64,000 bases of DNA from Barnesiella sp. WM24 (GCF_004570975.1 NZ_SPPC01000004.1:243636-307635); one strand, 5' to 3'. Shown: positions 1 through 9,298, counted from the stretch's first letter. Notes: a model not told the origin generated them from the sequence alone. Program-made: numbers and translations.

Positions 1-109
1 CATTAGCTTTCAGCAACTCGTAATCGCGCTGTGCCTTATCAAGTTTACGGAGTATCAATTCCTTGAACTCCTGAAGCTCTTCATCAGTGTAACGTGTCTT
101 TTCACTCAT
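1..109 (-). CDS. TraR/DksA-type zinc-finger protein (N-terminal part)
   Basis: Only the first 36 codons are in the window; the gene runs off the left edge. The visible start, MSEKTRYTDEELQEF followed by KELILRKLDKAQRDYELL, is the acidic N-terminal helix typical of the small TraR/DksA C4 zinc-finger proteins that sit next to ileS in Bacteroidetes. The zinc finger itself is outside the window, so the call rests on the N-terminus and on context. It starts 23 nt after the ileS stop on the same strand, which suggests cotranscription. By family it would bind RNA polymerase and modulate transcription; that is inference. Confidence 0.7.
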   Translation of the reverse strand, partial: MSEKTRYTDEELQEFKELILRKLDKAQRDYELLKAN

Positions 110-132
110 AACAGTACTATTTAGGTTATATG

Positions 133-3100
133 TCAAGAATTAGAAAGTCTAATACGTGTCTTCAGCTCAATGCCGTCAAGGTCAAGCACCTCCACGTCAG
201 AGTCGGCGGCATCAAGAGGAGCCACGTCAACAGAGACTGCAAGCACCTGACGGGCTATGTAGTCGCTATAAGCCTTAACCGCGTCATCGGTAGCGGCGCC
301 GGGCTCAAAGACAAGCTCAATCTTGTCGACAATATCGTAGCCCCTGCCCTTACGTATGTTCTGGACACGGTTAACGATGTCACGCGCGATACCTTCACGG
401 CGAAGGTCGTCGGTAATCGTTATGTCAAGCGCAACGGTGATGTTGCCTTCGTTAGCCACCTGCCATCCGGGAATATCTTCAGAGATGACTTCCACATCGG
501 CAAGGTCGACAACAGCCTCGACACCATCGACATCAAAGGTAAAGCTTCCGTCGCGCTCAAGCTTCAGGATGTCAGCCTGCTCCATAGCGGCAACCTTTGC
601 GGCAAGCGCTTTCATAATCTTGCCATACTTCGGTCCAAGCTTCTTGAAGTCGGGTTTCACACGTTTCACAAGCACACCCTCGTCATTGCCGACAAACTTG
701 ATAGCCTTGACATTTACCTCGCCAAGTATAAGGTCGGCCATTGACTCTACCATAGCTTTCTGGCGGTCATCGAGGACGGGTATCATAAGGGTGCCCAACG
801 GCTGGCGCACCTTAATGTTAACCTTGCGGCGCAGCGCGAGCACCATTGAGGTGATGTCCTGTGCGAGTTTCATGCGCTCCTCAAGCTCCTTGTCGCTATC
901 TCCGGCGACAGGGAAAAGTGCAAGATGAACGGAAGTAGTGTCGCCCACGGTCGCCGAGCGCAAATCAGTGTACAGGCGGTCGGCAAAGAAAGGCGAAACA
1001 GGCGCCATAAGAAGAGCGACAGTCTCAAGACAAGTATAGAGTGTCTGATAAGCGGCAAGCTTGTCCTTGTCCATCTCCCCGCCCCAGAAACGCTTACGGT
1101 TAAGACGAACATACCAGTTGCTGAGATTGTCATTTACAAAATCATTTATGGCACGCGCCGCCTTGGTAGGCTCATAGTCGTCAAGCGACTCTTCAACCTC
1201 GCGTATAAGAGTGTTAAGGAGGGAGAGTATCCATCGGTCAATCTCGGGACGCTCATTCAACGGCACCTGAGGCTCTGAGTTGTCAAAGCCGTCGACATTG
1301 GCATAAAGCGCGAAGAATGAGTATGTATTGTAAAGCGTAGCGAAGAGCTTGCGGGAAGTCTCCTTAACGCCTTCCGGGTCATATTTCAGGTTATCCCATG
1401 GAGAAGAGTTGGCAATCATGTACCAGCGGAGCGGGTCGGAGCCAAACTCCTCGATAGCCTCAAAGGGATTGACGGCATTGCCGAGACGCTTGGACATCTT
1501 ATTGCCAAAGCGGTCAAGCACAAGACCATTGGAAATCACCGCCTTGTAAGCGACCGAGTCAAATACCATGCCGGCTATCGCATGAAGCGTGAAGAACCAG
1601 CCACGGGTCTGATCGACACCCTCGGCAATAAAATCGGCGGGATACAGCTCTCCGGAGTCAAGGCCTTCTTTATTTTCAAAAGGATAATGAATCTGTGCAT
1701 AGGGCATCGCACCGGAGTCAAACCACACATCAATCAGGTCAAGCTCGCGATGCATAGGAGCGCCTGTAGACGAGACAAGAACTATGTCATCGACATAGGG
1801 ACGGTGAAGGTCGATTTTTTCATAATTCGCCTTTGAATAGTCGCCGGGGATAAATCCTTTATCCTTATAGGGATTGGATGTCATTACACCGGCAGCCACC
1901 GACTTCTCTATCTCATTATAAAGGGTCTCCACGCTGTCGATGCAGAGTTCCTCGCTGCCATCGTCAGTGCGCCATATCGGGAGCGGAGTTCCCCAGTAAC
2001 GGCTACGCGACAGATTCCAGTCCTGAAGATTCTCAAGCCATTTTCCGAATCGGCCTGTACCGGTTGACTGCGGTTTCCACTTTATAGTCTCGTTTTTCTC
2101 CATCAGGCTTTCACGGGCGGCAGTAGTGCGGATAAACCAGCTGTCAAGCGGATAATACAGCACCGGCTTGTCTGTGCGCCAGCAATGGGGATAATTATGG
2201 ACATGCTTTTCAATTCTGAACGCCTCGCCCGCCTGCTTCATCTCGAGCGCGATCACCACATTCAGGTCCTCGCTCTTTTCAGCAGCCTTCTCGTCATATC
2301 GACCATCGACATTAAACTTCGGGTCGTAGGCATTTTTCACGTAATCGCCTGCGTGACGCTCATAGAGAGGCAGATTGACACATGCCTTCACAAACGCGGG
2401 CGCACACTCGTCGACAGTGTAGTATTTACCGGTGAGGTCGACCATCGGGCGAGTCTCTCCCTTGGTGTTGATTATGAACAGAGAGGGGATTCCGGCAGCC
2501 TTCGCCACGCGGGCGTCATCGGCACCGAATGTAGGCGCGATATGCACGATACCGGTACCATCGTCGGTGGTCACATAATCACCCGGAATCACGCGGAACG
2601 CCTCGTCGGCAAGCTCGACAAATCTGTCGTTTCCAACCTCAAACACCTTTTCCGGTTCAGCAGCCGCATAATCGGTGACAAAACCGGGCGATGAAGGAGT
2701 CAGCTTCTCACACGGCTTCACCCATGGCATAAGCTGCTTGTATTTCATGCCCACAAGGTCATTGCCGGTATATGTAGCCACAATGCGATAAGGCACAACT
2801 TTGTCACCGGGCTTATAGTCGTCGAGAGGGAGATCGGCACCTTCCGGTTTAAGATATGCGTTCAAGCGATCCTTTGCAAGAATCGCCGTAATCTTTTCAG
2901 CTGTGTAAGGATTGTAAGTGCGCACTGCAACATACTCATACTTCGGGCCTACACACAACGCAGTGTTGGAGGGCAATGTCCAGGGGGTGGTGGTCCAAGC
3001 AAGGAAGCAAGGCTCACCCCATCCTTCCATCTCGGGGAAAGGAGCCACGACCTTAAACATGGCTGTCACGGTAGTGTCCTTGACGTCGCGGTAACATCCC

Positions 3101-3696
3101 GGCTGGTTAAGTTCATGAGTACTCAATCCCGTACCGGCGGCAGGCGAATAAGGCTGTATGGTATATCCTTTATACAGATAGCCTTTTTGATGAAGGCGGC
3201 TCAGCAGCCACCACACTGACTCGATATAACGGTTGTCGTAAGTGATATAGGGATCGTTCATGTCGACCCAATAGCCCATAGAGTTGGTAAGGTTTTCCCA
3301 CTCGCGGGTGTACTTCATCACCTCGCGGCGACAAGCCGCGTTATAGTCATCGACTGAAATTTTCTTTCCGATATCTTCCTTGGTAATGCCGAGCGCCTTC
3401 TCCACGCCAAGCTCCACGGGAAGTCCGTGGGTGTCCCATCCCGCCTTACGCTTGACATGAAAACCTTTCATCGTCTTGTAACGGCAGAATATGTCCTTAA
3501 TCGTACGAGCCATCACATGATGGATACCCGGCATACCGTTTGCCGAAGGGGGACCCTCATAAAACACGAATGACGGAGCGCCCTCGCGCACCTTCATGCT
3601 CTGCTCAAAAAGGTTGTCAGCGTTCCAGCGCTGAAGCACCTCCCGGTTTATCTGGGAAAGATTGAATTTATCGTACTCGTTAAATTTCTTTTTCAT
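133..3696 (-). CDS. ileS: isoleucyl-tRNA synthetase, eukaryote-like (type 2) form with GIHH motif
   Basis: Charges tRNA-Ile with isoleucine in the cytoplasm. At 1187 aa it is much longer than the classical bacterial enzyme of about 940 aa. Visible parts are the class I catalytic core, a large editing insertion (about residues 180-480), KMSKR at 733-737 in the context GNKMSKRLGN, an anticodon-binding region after about 790, and a long C-terminal extension of the DUF5915 type. The ATP-binding HIGH signature is replaced: in NGMPGIHHVMARTIK residues 57-60 read GIHH, so the first and third residues of HxGH are exchanged. An exchanged GxHH motif has been described in a subset of type 2 IleRS enzymes with very strong mupirocin resistance (family knowledge). 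A -7 promoter element lies about 40 nt upstream. The identity is clear; resistance is inference. Confidence 0.97.
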   Translation of the reverse strand: MKKKFNEYDKFNLSQINREVLQRWNADNLFEQSMKVREGAPSFVFYEGPPSANGMPGIHHVMARTIKDIFCRYKTMKGFHVKRKAGWDTHGLPVELGVEKALGITKEDIGKKISVDDYNAACRREVMKYTREWENLTNSMGYWVDMNDPYITYDNRYIESVWWLLSRLHQKGYLYKGYTIQPYSPAAGTGLSTHELNQPGCYRDVKDTTVTAMFKVVAPFPEMEGWGEPCFLAWTTTPWTLPSNTALCVGPKYEYVAVRTYNPYTAEKITAILAKDRLNAYLKPEGADLPLDDYKPGDKVVPYRIVATYTGNDLVGMKYKQLMPWVKPCEKLTPSSPGFVTDYAAAEPEKVFEVGNDRFVELADEAFRVIPGDYVTTDDGTGIVHIAPTFGADDARVAKAAGIPSLFIINTKGETRPMVDLTGKYYTVDECAPAFVKACVNLPLYERHAGDYVKNAYDPKFNVDGRYDEKAAEKSEDLNVVIALEMKQAGEAFRIEKHVHNYPHCWRTDKPVLYYPLDSWFIRTTAARESLMEKNETIKWKPQSTGTGRFGKWLENLQDWNLSRSRYWGTPLPIWRTDDGSEELCIDSVETLYNEIEKSVAAGVMTSNPYKDKGFIPGDYSKANYEKIDLHRPYVDDIVLVSSTGAPMHRELDLIDVWFDSGAMPYAQIHYPFENKEGLDSGELYPADFIAEGVDQTRGWFFTLHAIAGMVFDSVAYKAVISNGLVLDRFGNKMSKRLGNAVNPFEAIEEFGSDPLRWYMIANSSPWDNLKYDPEGVKETSRKLFATLYNTYSFFALYANVDGFDNSEPQVPLNERPEIDRWILSLLNTLIREVEESLDDYEPTKAARAINDFVNDNLSNWYVRLNRKRFWGGEMDKDKLAAYQTLYTCLETVALLMAPVSPFFADRLYTDLRSATVGDTTSVHLALFPVAGDSDKELEERMKLAQDITSMVLALRRKVNIKVRQPLGTLMIPVLDDRQKAMVESMADLILGEVNVKAIKFVGNDEGVLVKRVKPDFKKLGPKYGKIMKALAAKVAAMEQADILKLERDGSFTFDVDGVEAVVDLADVEVISEDIPGWQVANEGNITVALDITITDDLRREGIARDIVNRVQNIRKGRGYDIVDKIELVFEPGAATDDAVKAYSDYIARQVLAVSVDVAPLDAADSDVEVLDLDGIELKTRIRLSNS

Positions 3697-3733
3697 TTCA
3701 ATGACTGGATTTGTCGTACTTAAAAAATTTTTG

Positions 3734-3741
3734 CAAAGTTA
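3734..3741 (-). promoter_or_regulatory. -7 promoter element for ileS
   Basis: On the minus strand this reads TAACTTTG, an exact match to the Bacteroidetes -7 consensus TAnnTTTG. It lies 38 nt upstream of the ileS start codon, giving a predicted leader of about 30 nt. No TTTG -33 box at the usual 19-21 nt spacing is visible. Confidence 0.6.
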
Positions 3742-3782
3742 CAACAAATTAGTCAGAAATAAGGCACAAATACCCAAAGAAA

Positions 3783-4370
3783 TCATCTCACATCAGTGAG
3801 CAGACGGAAAAACTCCTCGCGCAGAGCGGGATTGTAGGCAAATTGTCCGGTATATTCAATAGAAGTCGTGCTTGACTCCTGCTTTTCGACACCGCGCATC
3901 TTCATGCACAGATGCTGCGCGTTGCAAGCCACGATGACTCCCTTGTTTTTCAAAGATGAATCCACTGTGGCACATATCTCGGCCGTAAGCCGCTCCTGAA
4001 CCTGAAGCCTGCGGGCGTGAACGTTGACGACACGCGCAAGCTTGGAAAGCCCCACCATCTCTCCATCGGGAATGTAGCCGACAGAAACTTTTCCGAAGAA
4101 AGGCAGGATATGATGCTCGCAAAAAGAGTAAAACTCGATATCTTTTACAATGACCATGCGCGAGCCTGCATAATCAAATATCGCCGACTTCATTATTTCG
4201 GCGGCATCCTGCCTGTAGCCCTGAGTAGCGTAATACAGAGCCTTTGCTGCACGCACAGGAGTCTTTTCAAGCCCCGGGCGCGCAGGATTATCGCCAAGCA
4301 GGCGTATGATACTCTCGTAATGTGATGCAATCTCGGCGATTACCTGTTCCTGTTCCATTGTCACCGTCAT
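3783..4370 (-). CDS. folE: GTP cyclohydrolase I
   Basis: Converts GTP to 7,8-dihydroneopterin triphosphate, the first step towards tetrahydrofolate. The 195-aa length is normal for the family. SFCEHHILPF at 82-91 supplies two zinc ligands (Cys84, His87) and HLCMKMRG supplies the third (Cys155). The conserved stretch VGLSKLARVVNVHARR follows at about 106-121. It starts 2 nt after the stop of the SPOR-domain gene on the same strand, so the two are almost certainly cotranscribed. An 86-nt gap with its own promoter separates it from ileS. Confidence 0.97.
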   Translation of the reverse strand: MTVTMEQEQVIAEIASHYESIIRLLGDNPARPGLEKTPVRAAKALYYATQGYRQDAAEIMKSAIFDYAGSRMVIVKDIEFYSFCEHHILPFFGKVSVGYIPDGEMVGLSKLARVVNVHARRLQVQERLTAEICATVDSSLKNKGVIVACNAQHLCMKMRGVEKQESSTTSIEYTGQFAYNPALREEFFRLLTDVR

Positions 4371-4372
4371 TT

Positions 4373-4858
4373 CTACTCAGTAATAACCACGCGGTCGCGC
4401 ACCACCCTTATCTCCCGGCTATAGCGCGGGAATGCCTCTTTCAGCTCATGGGCAGCCTGATTAGCCTCTTCCTGAGTGCGGAAATTTCCGACACGCAGTC
4501 GCCAGTAAGGGGAGCTATAAACCACATATGTAGGATATTGGGGGAACTGTGCGCTGATATTACGCGCACGTGTACGCGCCTCCGACTTTGCAGTACGGGC
4601 ATTGTTGTCGGAAAACACCTGTATGCGATAGCCACCCATCTTTCCGGTGACAGGCTTTACGTCCTCTTCCTTTTCCTTTTCAGCGACATACCTGATGCGT
4701 TCAAGAAGAGCATCGGGCATCTCGACAATCACATTTCCGCCCTCCGCTATATGACTTGTAATCAGCGGCCGGCTATCCGGCTCAGCGGCCGACTGTGCGC
4801 GGGAAAAGAGCGCCACGGCAACCATAGCCATTATTGTAATATATCGACGTAGTTCCAC
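4373..4858 (-). CDS. secreted SPOR-domain protein
   Basis: A 161-aa exported protein. Residues 1-22 form a signal peptide (MELRRYITIMAMVAVALFSRAQ with cleavage expected just after). A charged linker containing EKEKEEDVKP follows, then a C-terminal SPOR domain from about residue 86 (GGYRIQVFSDNN through WRLRVGNFRTQEEANQAAHEL). SPOR domains bind glycan strands stripped of peptides at the septum, so a periplasmic peptidoglycan-binding role is likely. It sits between tpiA and folE; the 2-nt gap to folE suggests an operon for chromosomal reasons rather than shared function. Confidence 0.85.
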   Translation of the reverse strand: MELRRYITIMAMVAVALFSRAQSAAEPDSRPLITSHIAEGGNVIVEMPDALLERIRYVAEKEKEEDVKPVTGKMGGYRIQVFSDNNARTAKSEARTRARNISAQFPQYPTYVVYSSPYWRLRVGNFRTQEEANQAAHELKEAFPRYSREIRVVRDRVVITE

Positions 4859-4936
4859 TTATGCAGAGAATTTATTGTTACGTAACTGAAATTTCCGCAA
4901 AGGTAGACAAAAATATCAACCTGTGCAATAGTATAA

Positions 4937-4976
4937 AAACAGAAGCGGGGACTCACCAAAAGAGTGACGTCCCCGC
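4937..4976 (-). terminator. rho-independent terminator downstream of tpiA
   Basis: Read on the minus strand, GCGGGGACGTCAC pairs with GTGAGTCCCCGC (one bulged base, short loop) and is followed by TTCTGTTTTTA. It lies 24 nt after the tpiA stop and before the SPOR gene, so it should separate tpiA from the SPOR-folE pair at least partly. Confidence 0.7.
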
Positions 4977-5000
4977 CTATAATGTCGGTCAACCGTATTA

Positions 5001-5762
5001 TCAGAATGCGTTGACAATACCCATAAATGACTCAGCGTCAAGAGAAGCACCGCCGATAAGACCACCGTCAACATCGGGCTTTGCGAAAAGCTGGGGAGCA
5101 TTAGAGGGCTTGCAGCTGCCACCATAGAGGATAGAAGTGTTTTCAGCCACTTCCTTGCCGTAACGGTCAGCAATCACGCCGCGGATAAACGCGTGCATGT
5201 CTTCAGCCTGATCGTCGGTAGCAGTCTTTCCTGTACCGATAGCCCAAACCGGCTCGTAGGCAAGAATAATCTTGCCGAAGTCTTCAGCAGAGAGGTTGAA
5301 GAGAGCTTCTTCAATCTGCTTTTTAACTACATCGTTATAAGTGCCGTTTTCGCGCTCTTCAAGCACTTCACCGATACAGAAAATCGGGGTGAGCTTGTTT
5401 TCAAGGGCAAGAGCCACTTTTTCTTTAAGTATTTCAGAAGTTTCACCGTAATACTGGCGACGCTCAGAGTGTCCGAGGATTACATAAGTAGCGCCGGTAG
5501 AAGCTACCATAGGAGCCGACACCTCACCGGTGTAAGCGCCTGACTTGTGGTCGGCACAGTTTTCAGCGCCAAGACCAAGCTTGTTCTGATCGATAACAGC
5601 GTTGATTGAAGCAAGATGGGTAAAGGGGACAGCGATTACGACATCACACTTGGGTTCAGCACCCTTCAAAGCTTCATTGACTTCCTTGGCAAGAGCCACG
5701 CCTTCCTGGAGAGTAGTGTTCATTTTCCAGTTACCGGCTACAATTTTCTTTCTCATCTTCAA
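5001..5762 (-). CDS. tpiA: triosephosphate isomerase
   Basis: Interconverts dihydroxyacetone phosphate and glyceraldehyde 3-phosphate in glycolysis. The protein has 253 aa, the standard length. The active site is complete: Asn11 and Lys13 in GNWKMN, the electrophilic His98 in ILGHSERR, the catalytic Glu170 in [11 protein letters not shown], and the phosphate-binding [10 protein letters not shown] and GGLIGGASL segments. A start at the internal Met3 (5756) is also possible. It lies downstream of the DoxX-like gene, a neighbourhood that recurs in Bacteroidales; the 182-nt AT-rich gap between them (5763-5944) contains no gene and only a weak promoter-like TATATTTG at its upstream end. Confidence 0.98.
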   Translation of the reverse strand: MKMRKKIVAGNWKMNTTLQEGVALAKEVNEALKGAEPKCDVVIAVPFTHLASINAVIDQNKLGLGAENCADHKSGAYTGEVSAPMVASTGATYVILGHSERRQYYGETSEILKEKVALALENKLTPIFCIGEVLEERENGTYNDVVKKQIEEALFNLSAEDFGKIILAYEPVWAIGTGKTATDDQAEDMHAFIRGVIADRYGKEVAENTSILYGGSCKPSNAPQLFAKPDVDGGLIGGASLDAESFMGIVNAF

Positions 5763-5944
5763 TATAAATTAAGTAAGTAGTATAAGTCAAACGACATAAG
5801 TAACAGAATAACGCCTTATTTTTTTTACCTATTACCTATTGAATCATTTTGGTTATAAACAATCCTTAAAAAAATCAGCAAAAACAGCCGATGATTTATC
5901 AGGCGGTCAACTTTTGCGAATTATTTAAGAGGCTACAAATATAG

Positions 5945-7201
5945 TCATTTTTTTCGATTCCTGCGTGTTAAATGTAGTTTAACCGCCCTTCCGCTTCTGT
6001 CAACACCCCACAGGAATAGTTCCACACCGACAAACAGGAATGTAAGCAGCCAGAAATAGCCCATTCCTGAATAGGCGAGACGGTCAAGGGTGTAGTCGTC
6101 GGGGGAAGCGAATGTGTCACTGTCAATAGAGTTAAGAGAGCGTTTCCAGACTATCACCCCATTCTTCAGATACACGACCGCGACATTTCCGCGGGCAAGC
6201 TCCTTGATAGCAGTGTCTTCGGCTGAATAAAGCCCGTAGGACGCCATCGTGATGTCACGCCAGAAGTCTATTCCGTCATCGTCAGCCCCGATTATGCCTG
6301 TCATCCTGCCACCCCGAGAGTTCACATAACGGTTCATCTCATTTATAAGATAGGTCGACGACACATCAATATCCTCAAGCCCCGGGATGAGAAGCAACAC
6401 ATGAATGCTGTCGGGCGCAAGCACGTCGGCAGTCACATCCTCATCGCCGTCAAACACGGCAAATGCACGCTCATCTCCGGCGGTGCCTTCCACAAGCCTG
6501 CGGTCAACAAAACTCCATGTGCTGTCAGGAAGCTCGTCTTCGCCAAACTCTTTCTGCACCCCGTCTTTCTCATAGACAAAGGTGAACTTCTCCTCATCGG
6601 CATCGCCTGAGCCATCACCCGCAAGCAACGTCGTGCCTACTTTGTAGGGGCGGAAGTCGACAAGCGGCTGCACATGGTAGCCGAAAAGCCCGATGGAAAT
6701 GATATAAAGGAATGACACAAACGCCACAAGCCACTGGGAATAGGATGTAAAGAGTCCGTCGACCTTATGATTGTTAAAGAGGAGATAAACGAGCATTATC
6801 ATCAACGCCACATTTTTCAGGAAAGTGGCGAGATTGGAGATGATAAGGAAATCGCCGAAACATCCGCAGTCGCTGACAGGGTCGGCAATAAGGATATAGA
6901 GTGTAAGCGGCAGCATGCCAAGCATTATAAGCGTCATAAGCCACGCGGCTGTGCGCTTATAGCATCCTGTAGCCATGAAACAGCCAAGCATGAACTCGGC
7001 GCCCGACAGCCCCATTGCTACGGCAAGCACAAGCGAACGTGGCTGCGGCATGTCCCACACCGCGAGATACTGCTCGATCTTATATATAAAGCCCCATACA
7101 TCAATCATCTTCGTCAGACCGGAGAAGATAAATGTAGCTCCGACGAGCAGACGGCATACCCAGACAATCGCCTTACGGTGGCGACAGAAAAAGTCAGTCA
7201 T
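5945..7201 (-). CDS. DoxX/MauE-like integral membrane protein with C-terminal extracytoplasmic domain
   Basis: A 418-aa membrane protein. The N-terminal part has four or five membrane segments (about 10-32, 56-75, 85-105, 120-141, 155-175) with the paired cysteines of DCGCFGDF (Cys112, Cys114). That motif is typical of MauE/DoxX-like proteins that handle thiol redox or respiratory partners. Residues about 185-380 form a soluble acidic region that resembles a degenerate thioredoxin-like domain (inference), and a last membrane segment lies near 385-405. It overlaps the DUF1599 gene by 8 nt (ATGACTGA), so the pair is translationally coupled. The physiological role is unknown. Confidence 0.8.
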   Translation of the reverse strand: MTDFFCRHRKAIVWVCRLLVGATFIFSGLTKMIDVWGFIYKIEQYLAVWDMPQPRSLVLAVAMGLSGAEFMLGCFMATGCYKRTAAWLMTLIMLGMLPLTLYILIADPVSDCGCFGDFLIISNLATFLKNVALMIMLVYLLFNNHKVDGLFTSYSQWLVAFVSFLYIISIGLFGYHVQPLVDFRPYKVGTTLLAGDGSGDADEEKFTFVYEKDGVQKEFGEDELPDSTWSFVDRRLVEGTAGDERAFAVFDGDEDVTADVLAPDSIHVLLLIPGLEDIDVSSTYLINEMNRYVNSRGGRMTGIIGADDDGIDFWRDITMASYGLYSAEDTAIKELARGNVAVVYLKNGVIVWKRSLNSIDSDTFASPDDYTLDRLAYSGMGYFWLLTFLFVGVELFLWGVDRSGRAVKLHLTRRNRKK

Positions 7202-7739
7202 CGCTTTCTGTAAGCTTTATGATAGCAAACACGGAGTAGTTTATCATGTCCTGATAATTGGCATCTATTCCTTCAGACACAATGGTGACCCCGGCATTAT
7301 CCTCAATCTGCTTTGTCCTCATCAGCTTCTGCAATATTATATCGGTGTAAGAGTGGACACGCATTCCTCGCCAGGCCTCGTCGTAGTCATGATTTTTGCG
7401 AATCATCAGCTCGCGGGTAGCGGCGATATGCTTGTCGTAAAGCTCGATTGCACGCGAGGCGGTGATGTCTTCAGTGTCGCTGAATCCAAGCTCAAGCTGA
7501 ATCAGCCCGATTATGCCATAATTGACAATCGCGATAAATTCGGGCAGAATGCCCTCACCCACCTTTGACACTTTCTTTGTCTCAAGCGAGCGTATGCGCG
7601 TCGCCTTTATAAAAATCTGGTCAGTGACCGACTCAGGACGCATAATGCGCCATGCGGCACCGTAATCAGTGAGCTTTTTCACAAATATATCCCTGCATCG
7701 AGAAAGAGCAAGGTCAAACTGTGCTATCGTATCAGCCAT
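7194..7739 (-). CDS. DUF1599 family protein
   Basis: A 181-aa soluble protein with two copies of the same block. The first copy runs through LTDYGAAWRIMRPESVTDQIFIKATRIRSLE (about 17-52) and the second through NHDYDEAWRGMRVHSYTDIILQKLMRTKQIE (about 119-150). This internal duplication is the hallmark of DUF1599, which has been linked to nucleotide modification; its exact chemistry is unknown. It is the first gene of the DUF1599 - DoxX pair and overlaps the next by 8 nt. A -7 element lies about 40 nt upstream. Confidence 0.85.
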   Translation of the reverse strand: MADTIAQFDLALSRCRDIFVKKLTDYGAAWRIMRPESVTDQIFIKATRIRSLETKKVSKVGEGILPEFIAIVNYGIIGLIQLELGFSDTEDITASRAIELYDKHIAATRELMIRKNHDYDEAWRGMRVHSYTDIILQKLMRTKQIEDNAGVTIVSEGIDANYQDMINYSVFAIIKLTESDD

Positions 7740-7777
7740 AAAAAGTCAGTTATTCTAAAAAATTAATCTATTACATG

Positions 7778-7785
7778 CAAATGTA
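7778..7785 (-). promoter_or_regulatory. -7 promoter element for the DUF1599-DoxX operon
   Basis: Minus strand reads TACATTTG, matching TAnnTTTG, 39 nt upstream of the DUF1599 start codon. No clear -33 TTTG. Confidence 0.45.
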
Positions 7786-7816
7786 GCAATTATCGGTAAA
7801 TAAGTCATAATTACAA

Positions 7817-8215
7817 TCATGCAATACCGATAAGCTCTATTTCAAACACCAGCGTCGAGCCTCCGGGAATGCCGGGCTGCGACATCTTCCCATATCCCAT
7901 CTCGGCAGGAATGTAGACCTCCCAGCGGTCGCCGACGTGCATCTGCTGAAGAGCGATAATCCAACCTTGAATCAAGTCGCGCAGACGCATGGCAAGCGGT
8001 GTGCCGCCACGGCTGCTGTCAAAAGTCTTGCCATTGATTGTCTTTCCGGTATAATGCACCACTACCACGCTGTTTCTCGAAGGCACCGGAGCGTCACTCC
8101 TGCCCTTGGACAGCACCTTATACAAAATACCCTTGTCAAGCGACATTACACCGGGTTCCTGCGATTTAGCCTGAAGCCATTCGCGGTTTTTAAGCACATA
8201 TTCCTGTTTTGCCAT
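7817..8215 (-). CDS. FKBP-type peptidyl-prolyl isomerase
   Basis: A 132-aa protein without a signal peptide that consists of one FKBP domain. Typical segments are VVVHYTGKTINGKTFDSS, the active-site region LIQGWIIALQQMHVGDRWEVYIPAEMGYG, and the end IPGGSTLVFEIELIGI. It should catalyse prolyl cis-trans isomerisation during folding, most likely in the cytoplasm. It is transcribed on the minus strand from a -7 element 25 nt upstream and has a 77-nt gap to DUF1599. Confidence 0.93.
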   Translation of the reverse strand: MAKQEYVLKNREWLQAKSQEPGVMSLDKGILYKVLSKGRSDAPVPSRNSVVVVHYTGKTINGKTFDSSRGGTPLAMRLRDLIQGWIIALQQMHVGDRWEVYIPAEMGYGKMSQPGIPGGSTLVFEIELIGIA

Positions 8216-8239
8216 GATTTTTTACATTAAACGACATTG

Positions 8240-8247
8240 CAAAGTTA
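8240..8247 (-). promoter_or_regulatory. -7 promoter element for the FKBP gene
   Basis: Minus strand reads TAACTTTG, an exact TAnnTTTG match, 25 nt before the start codon. It stands almost back-to-back with the plus-strand promoter of the pectinesterase gene, making this a compact divergent promoter region. Confidence 0.55.
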
Positions 8248-8275
8248 AGAGTTTTGGCAATATAATCATGCCGGA

Positions 8276-8307
8276 TTTGCCTGCGGTTGAAATATTTTAT
8301 AATTTTG
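8276..8307 (+). promoter_or_regulatory. -33/-7 promoter for the pectinesterase gene
   Basis: TTTG at 8276-8279, a 20-nt spacer, then TAATTTTG at 8300-8307. Both Bacteroidetes boxes are exact and correctly spaced, 23 nt before the start codon. Confidence 0.75.
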
Positions 8308-8329
8308 AAGTGAATAAACTAATATCACG

Positions 8330-9298
8330 ATGAAATCTACAGTAATTTTTGTTATCAGCCTTCTATTGGCGATGGGTTCCGCGACAGCGGCGGAAGAAGT
8401 AAAATATGACATCACGGTCGCACAGGACGGCTCAGGCGACTTTACAACCATACAGGAAGCAATAAATTCTGTGCCCGACTTCAGAAAAAAAGCACGTACG
8501 ACAATCTTTATTAAAAAAGGCGTGTACAAGGAAAAACTTATCATCGCACCGTGTAAAATCAACCTCACTATGACAGGCGAGGATGGCGCGGTTATAACGT
8601 ATGACGACTATGCGTCCAAGCTCAACCGCTTCGGCGACGAGAAGTCAACATCGGGCTCGGCGTCATGCTATATATATGCGCCCGACTTCATCGCCGAGAA
8701 TCTCACGTTTGAAAATTCTTCAGGCGCAGTAGGTCAGGCAGTGGCGTGTTTTGTCAGCGGAGACAGGGCCGTATTCCGCAATTGCCGTTTCCTTGGCTGC
8801 CAGGACACACTCTACACTTATGGGGTCCCCTCGCGCCAGTATTATGAAGACTGCTACATAGAGGGCACTGTCGACTTTATATTCGGCAAGTCAACTGCCG
8901 TATTTAACCGCTGCACCATTCATAGCAAAGGGAAGGGATATGTCACGGCTCCCGCCACCGAAGAAGGGGCTGCCTACGGCTATGTGTTCCATGACTGCAC
9001 CCTTACGGGCGCTGATGGTGTCGAAAATGTATATCTGTCGCGCCCGTGGCGTCCATATGCCCAGGCAGTGTATATCAACTGTAACCTCGGAGGACATATC
9101 GCGGCAGCCGGATGGGACCATTGGGGTAAAGAGTCAAACAAAGAGACGGCATATTATGCCGAATACAACAGCACCGGTGCCGGTGCCAACCCGTCGGCAC
9201 GAGTCCCCTACTCCCGCCAGCTGACCGACGCAAGCCGCTATGAAATCGAGAAGGTGCTTGCCGGTGATGACGGATGGAATCCGCTGTCGGCACAGTGA
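8330..9298 (+). CDS. secreted pectin methylesterase, carbohydrate esterase family 8
   Basis: Removes methyl esters from homogalacturonan, the first step in pectin use. The 322-aa protein begins with a signal peptide (residues 1-20, ending SATAAEE). The right-handed beta-helix enzyme has every catalytic residue expected for CE8: Gln136 in GQAVA, Gln158 and Asp159 in CQDTLY, Asp182 in VDFIFG, and Arg238/Trp240 in YLSRPWRPYAQ. It stands alone here, without a SusC/SusD pair or pectate lyase, so it is not part of a visible polysaccharide utilisation locus. A perfect two-box promoter lies directly upstream. Confidence 0.95.
   Translation: MKSTVIFVISLLLAMGSATAAEEVKYDITVAQDGSGDFTTIQEAINSVPDFRKKARTTIFIKKGVYKEKLIIAPCKINLTMTGEDGAVITYDDYASKLNRFGDEKSTSGSASCYIYAPDFIAENLTFENSSGAVGQAVACFVSGDRAVFRNCRFLGCQDTLYTYGVPSRQYYEDCYIEGTVDFIFGKSTAVFNRCTIHSKGKGYVTAPATEEGAAYGYVFHDCTLTGADGVENVYLSRPWRPYAQAVYINCNLGGHIAAAGWDHWGKESNKETAYYAEYNSTGAGANPSARVPYSRQLTDASRYEIEKVLAGDDGWNPLSAQ

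Noticed and set aside
130..744. A 204-codon open frame on the plus strand inside ileS
   Set aside because: It lies entirely opposite ileS, has no homology-like features, and is the shadow of a GC-rich codon pattern.
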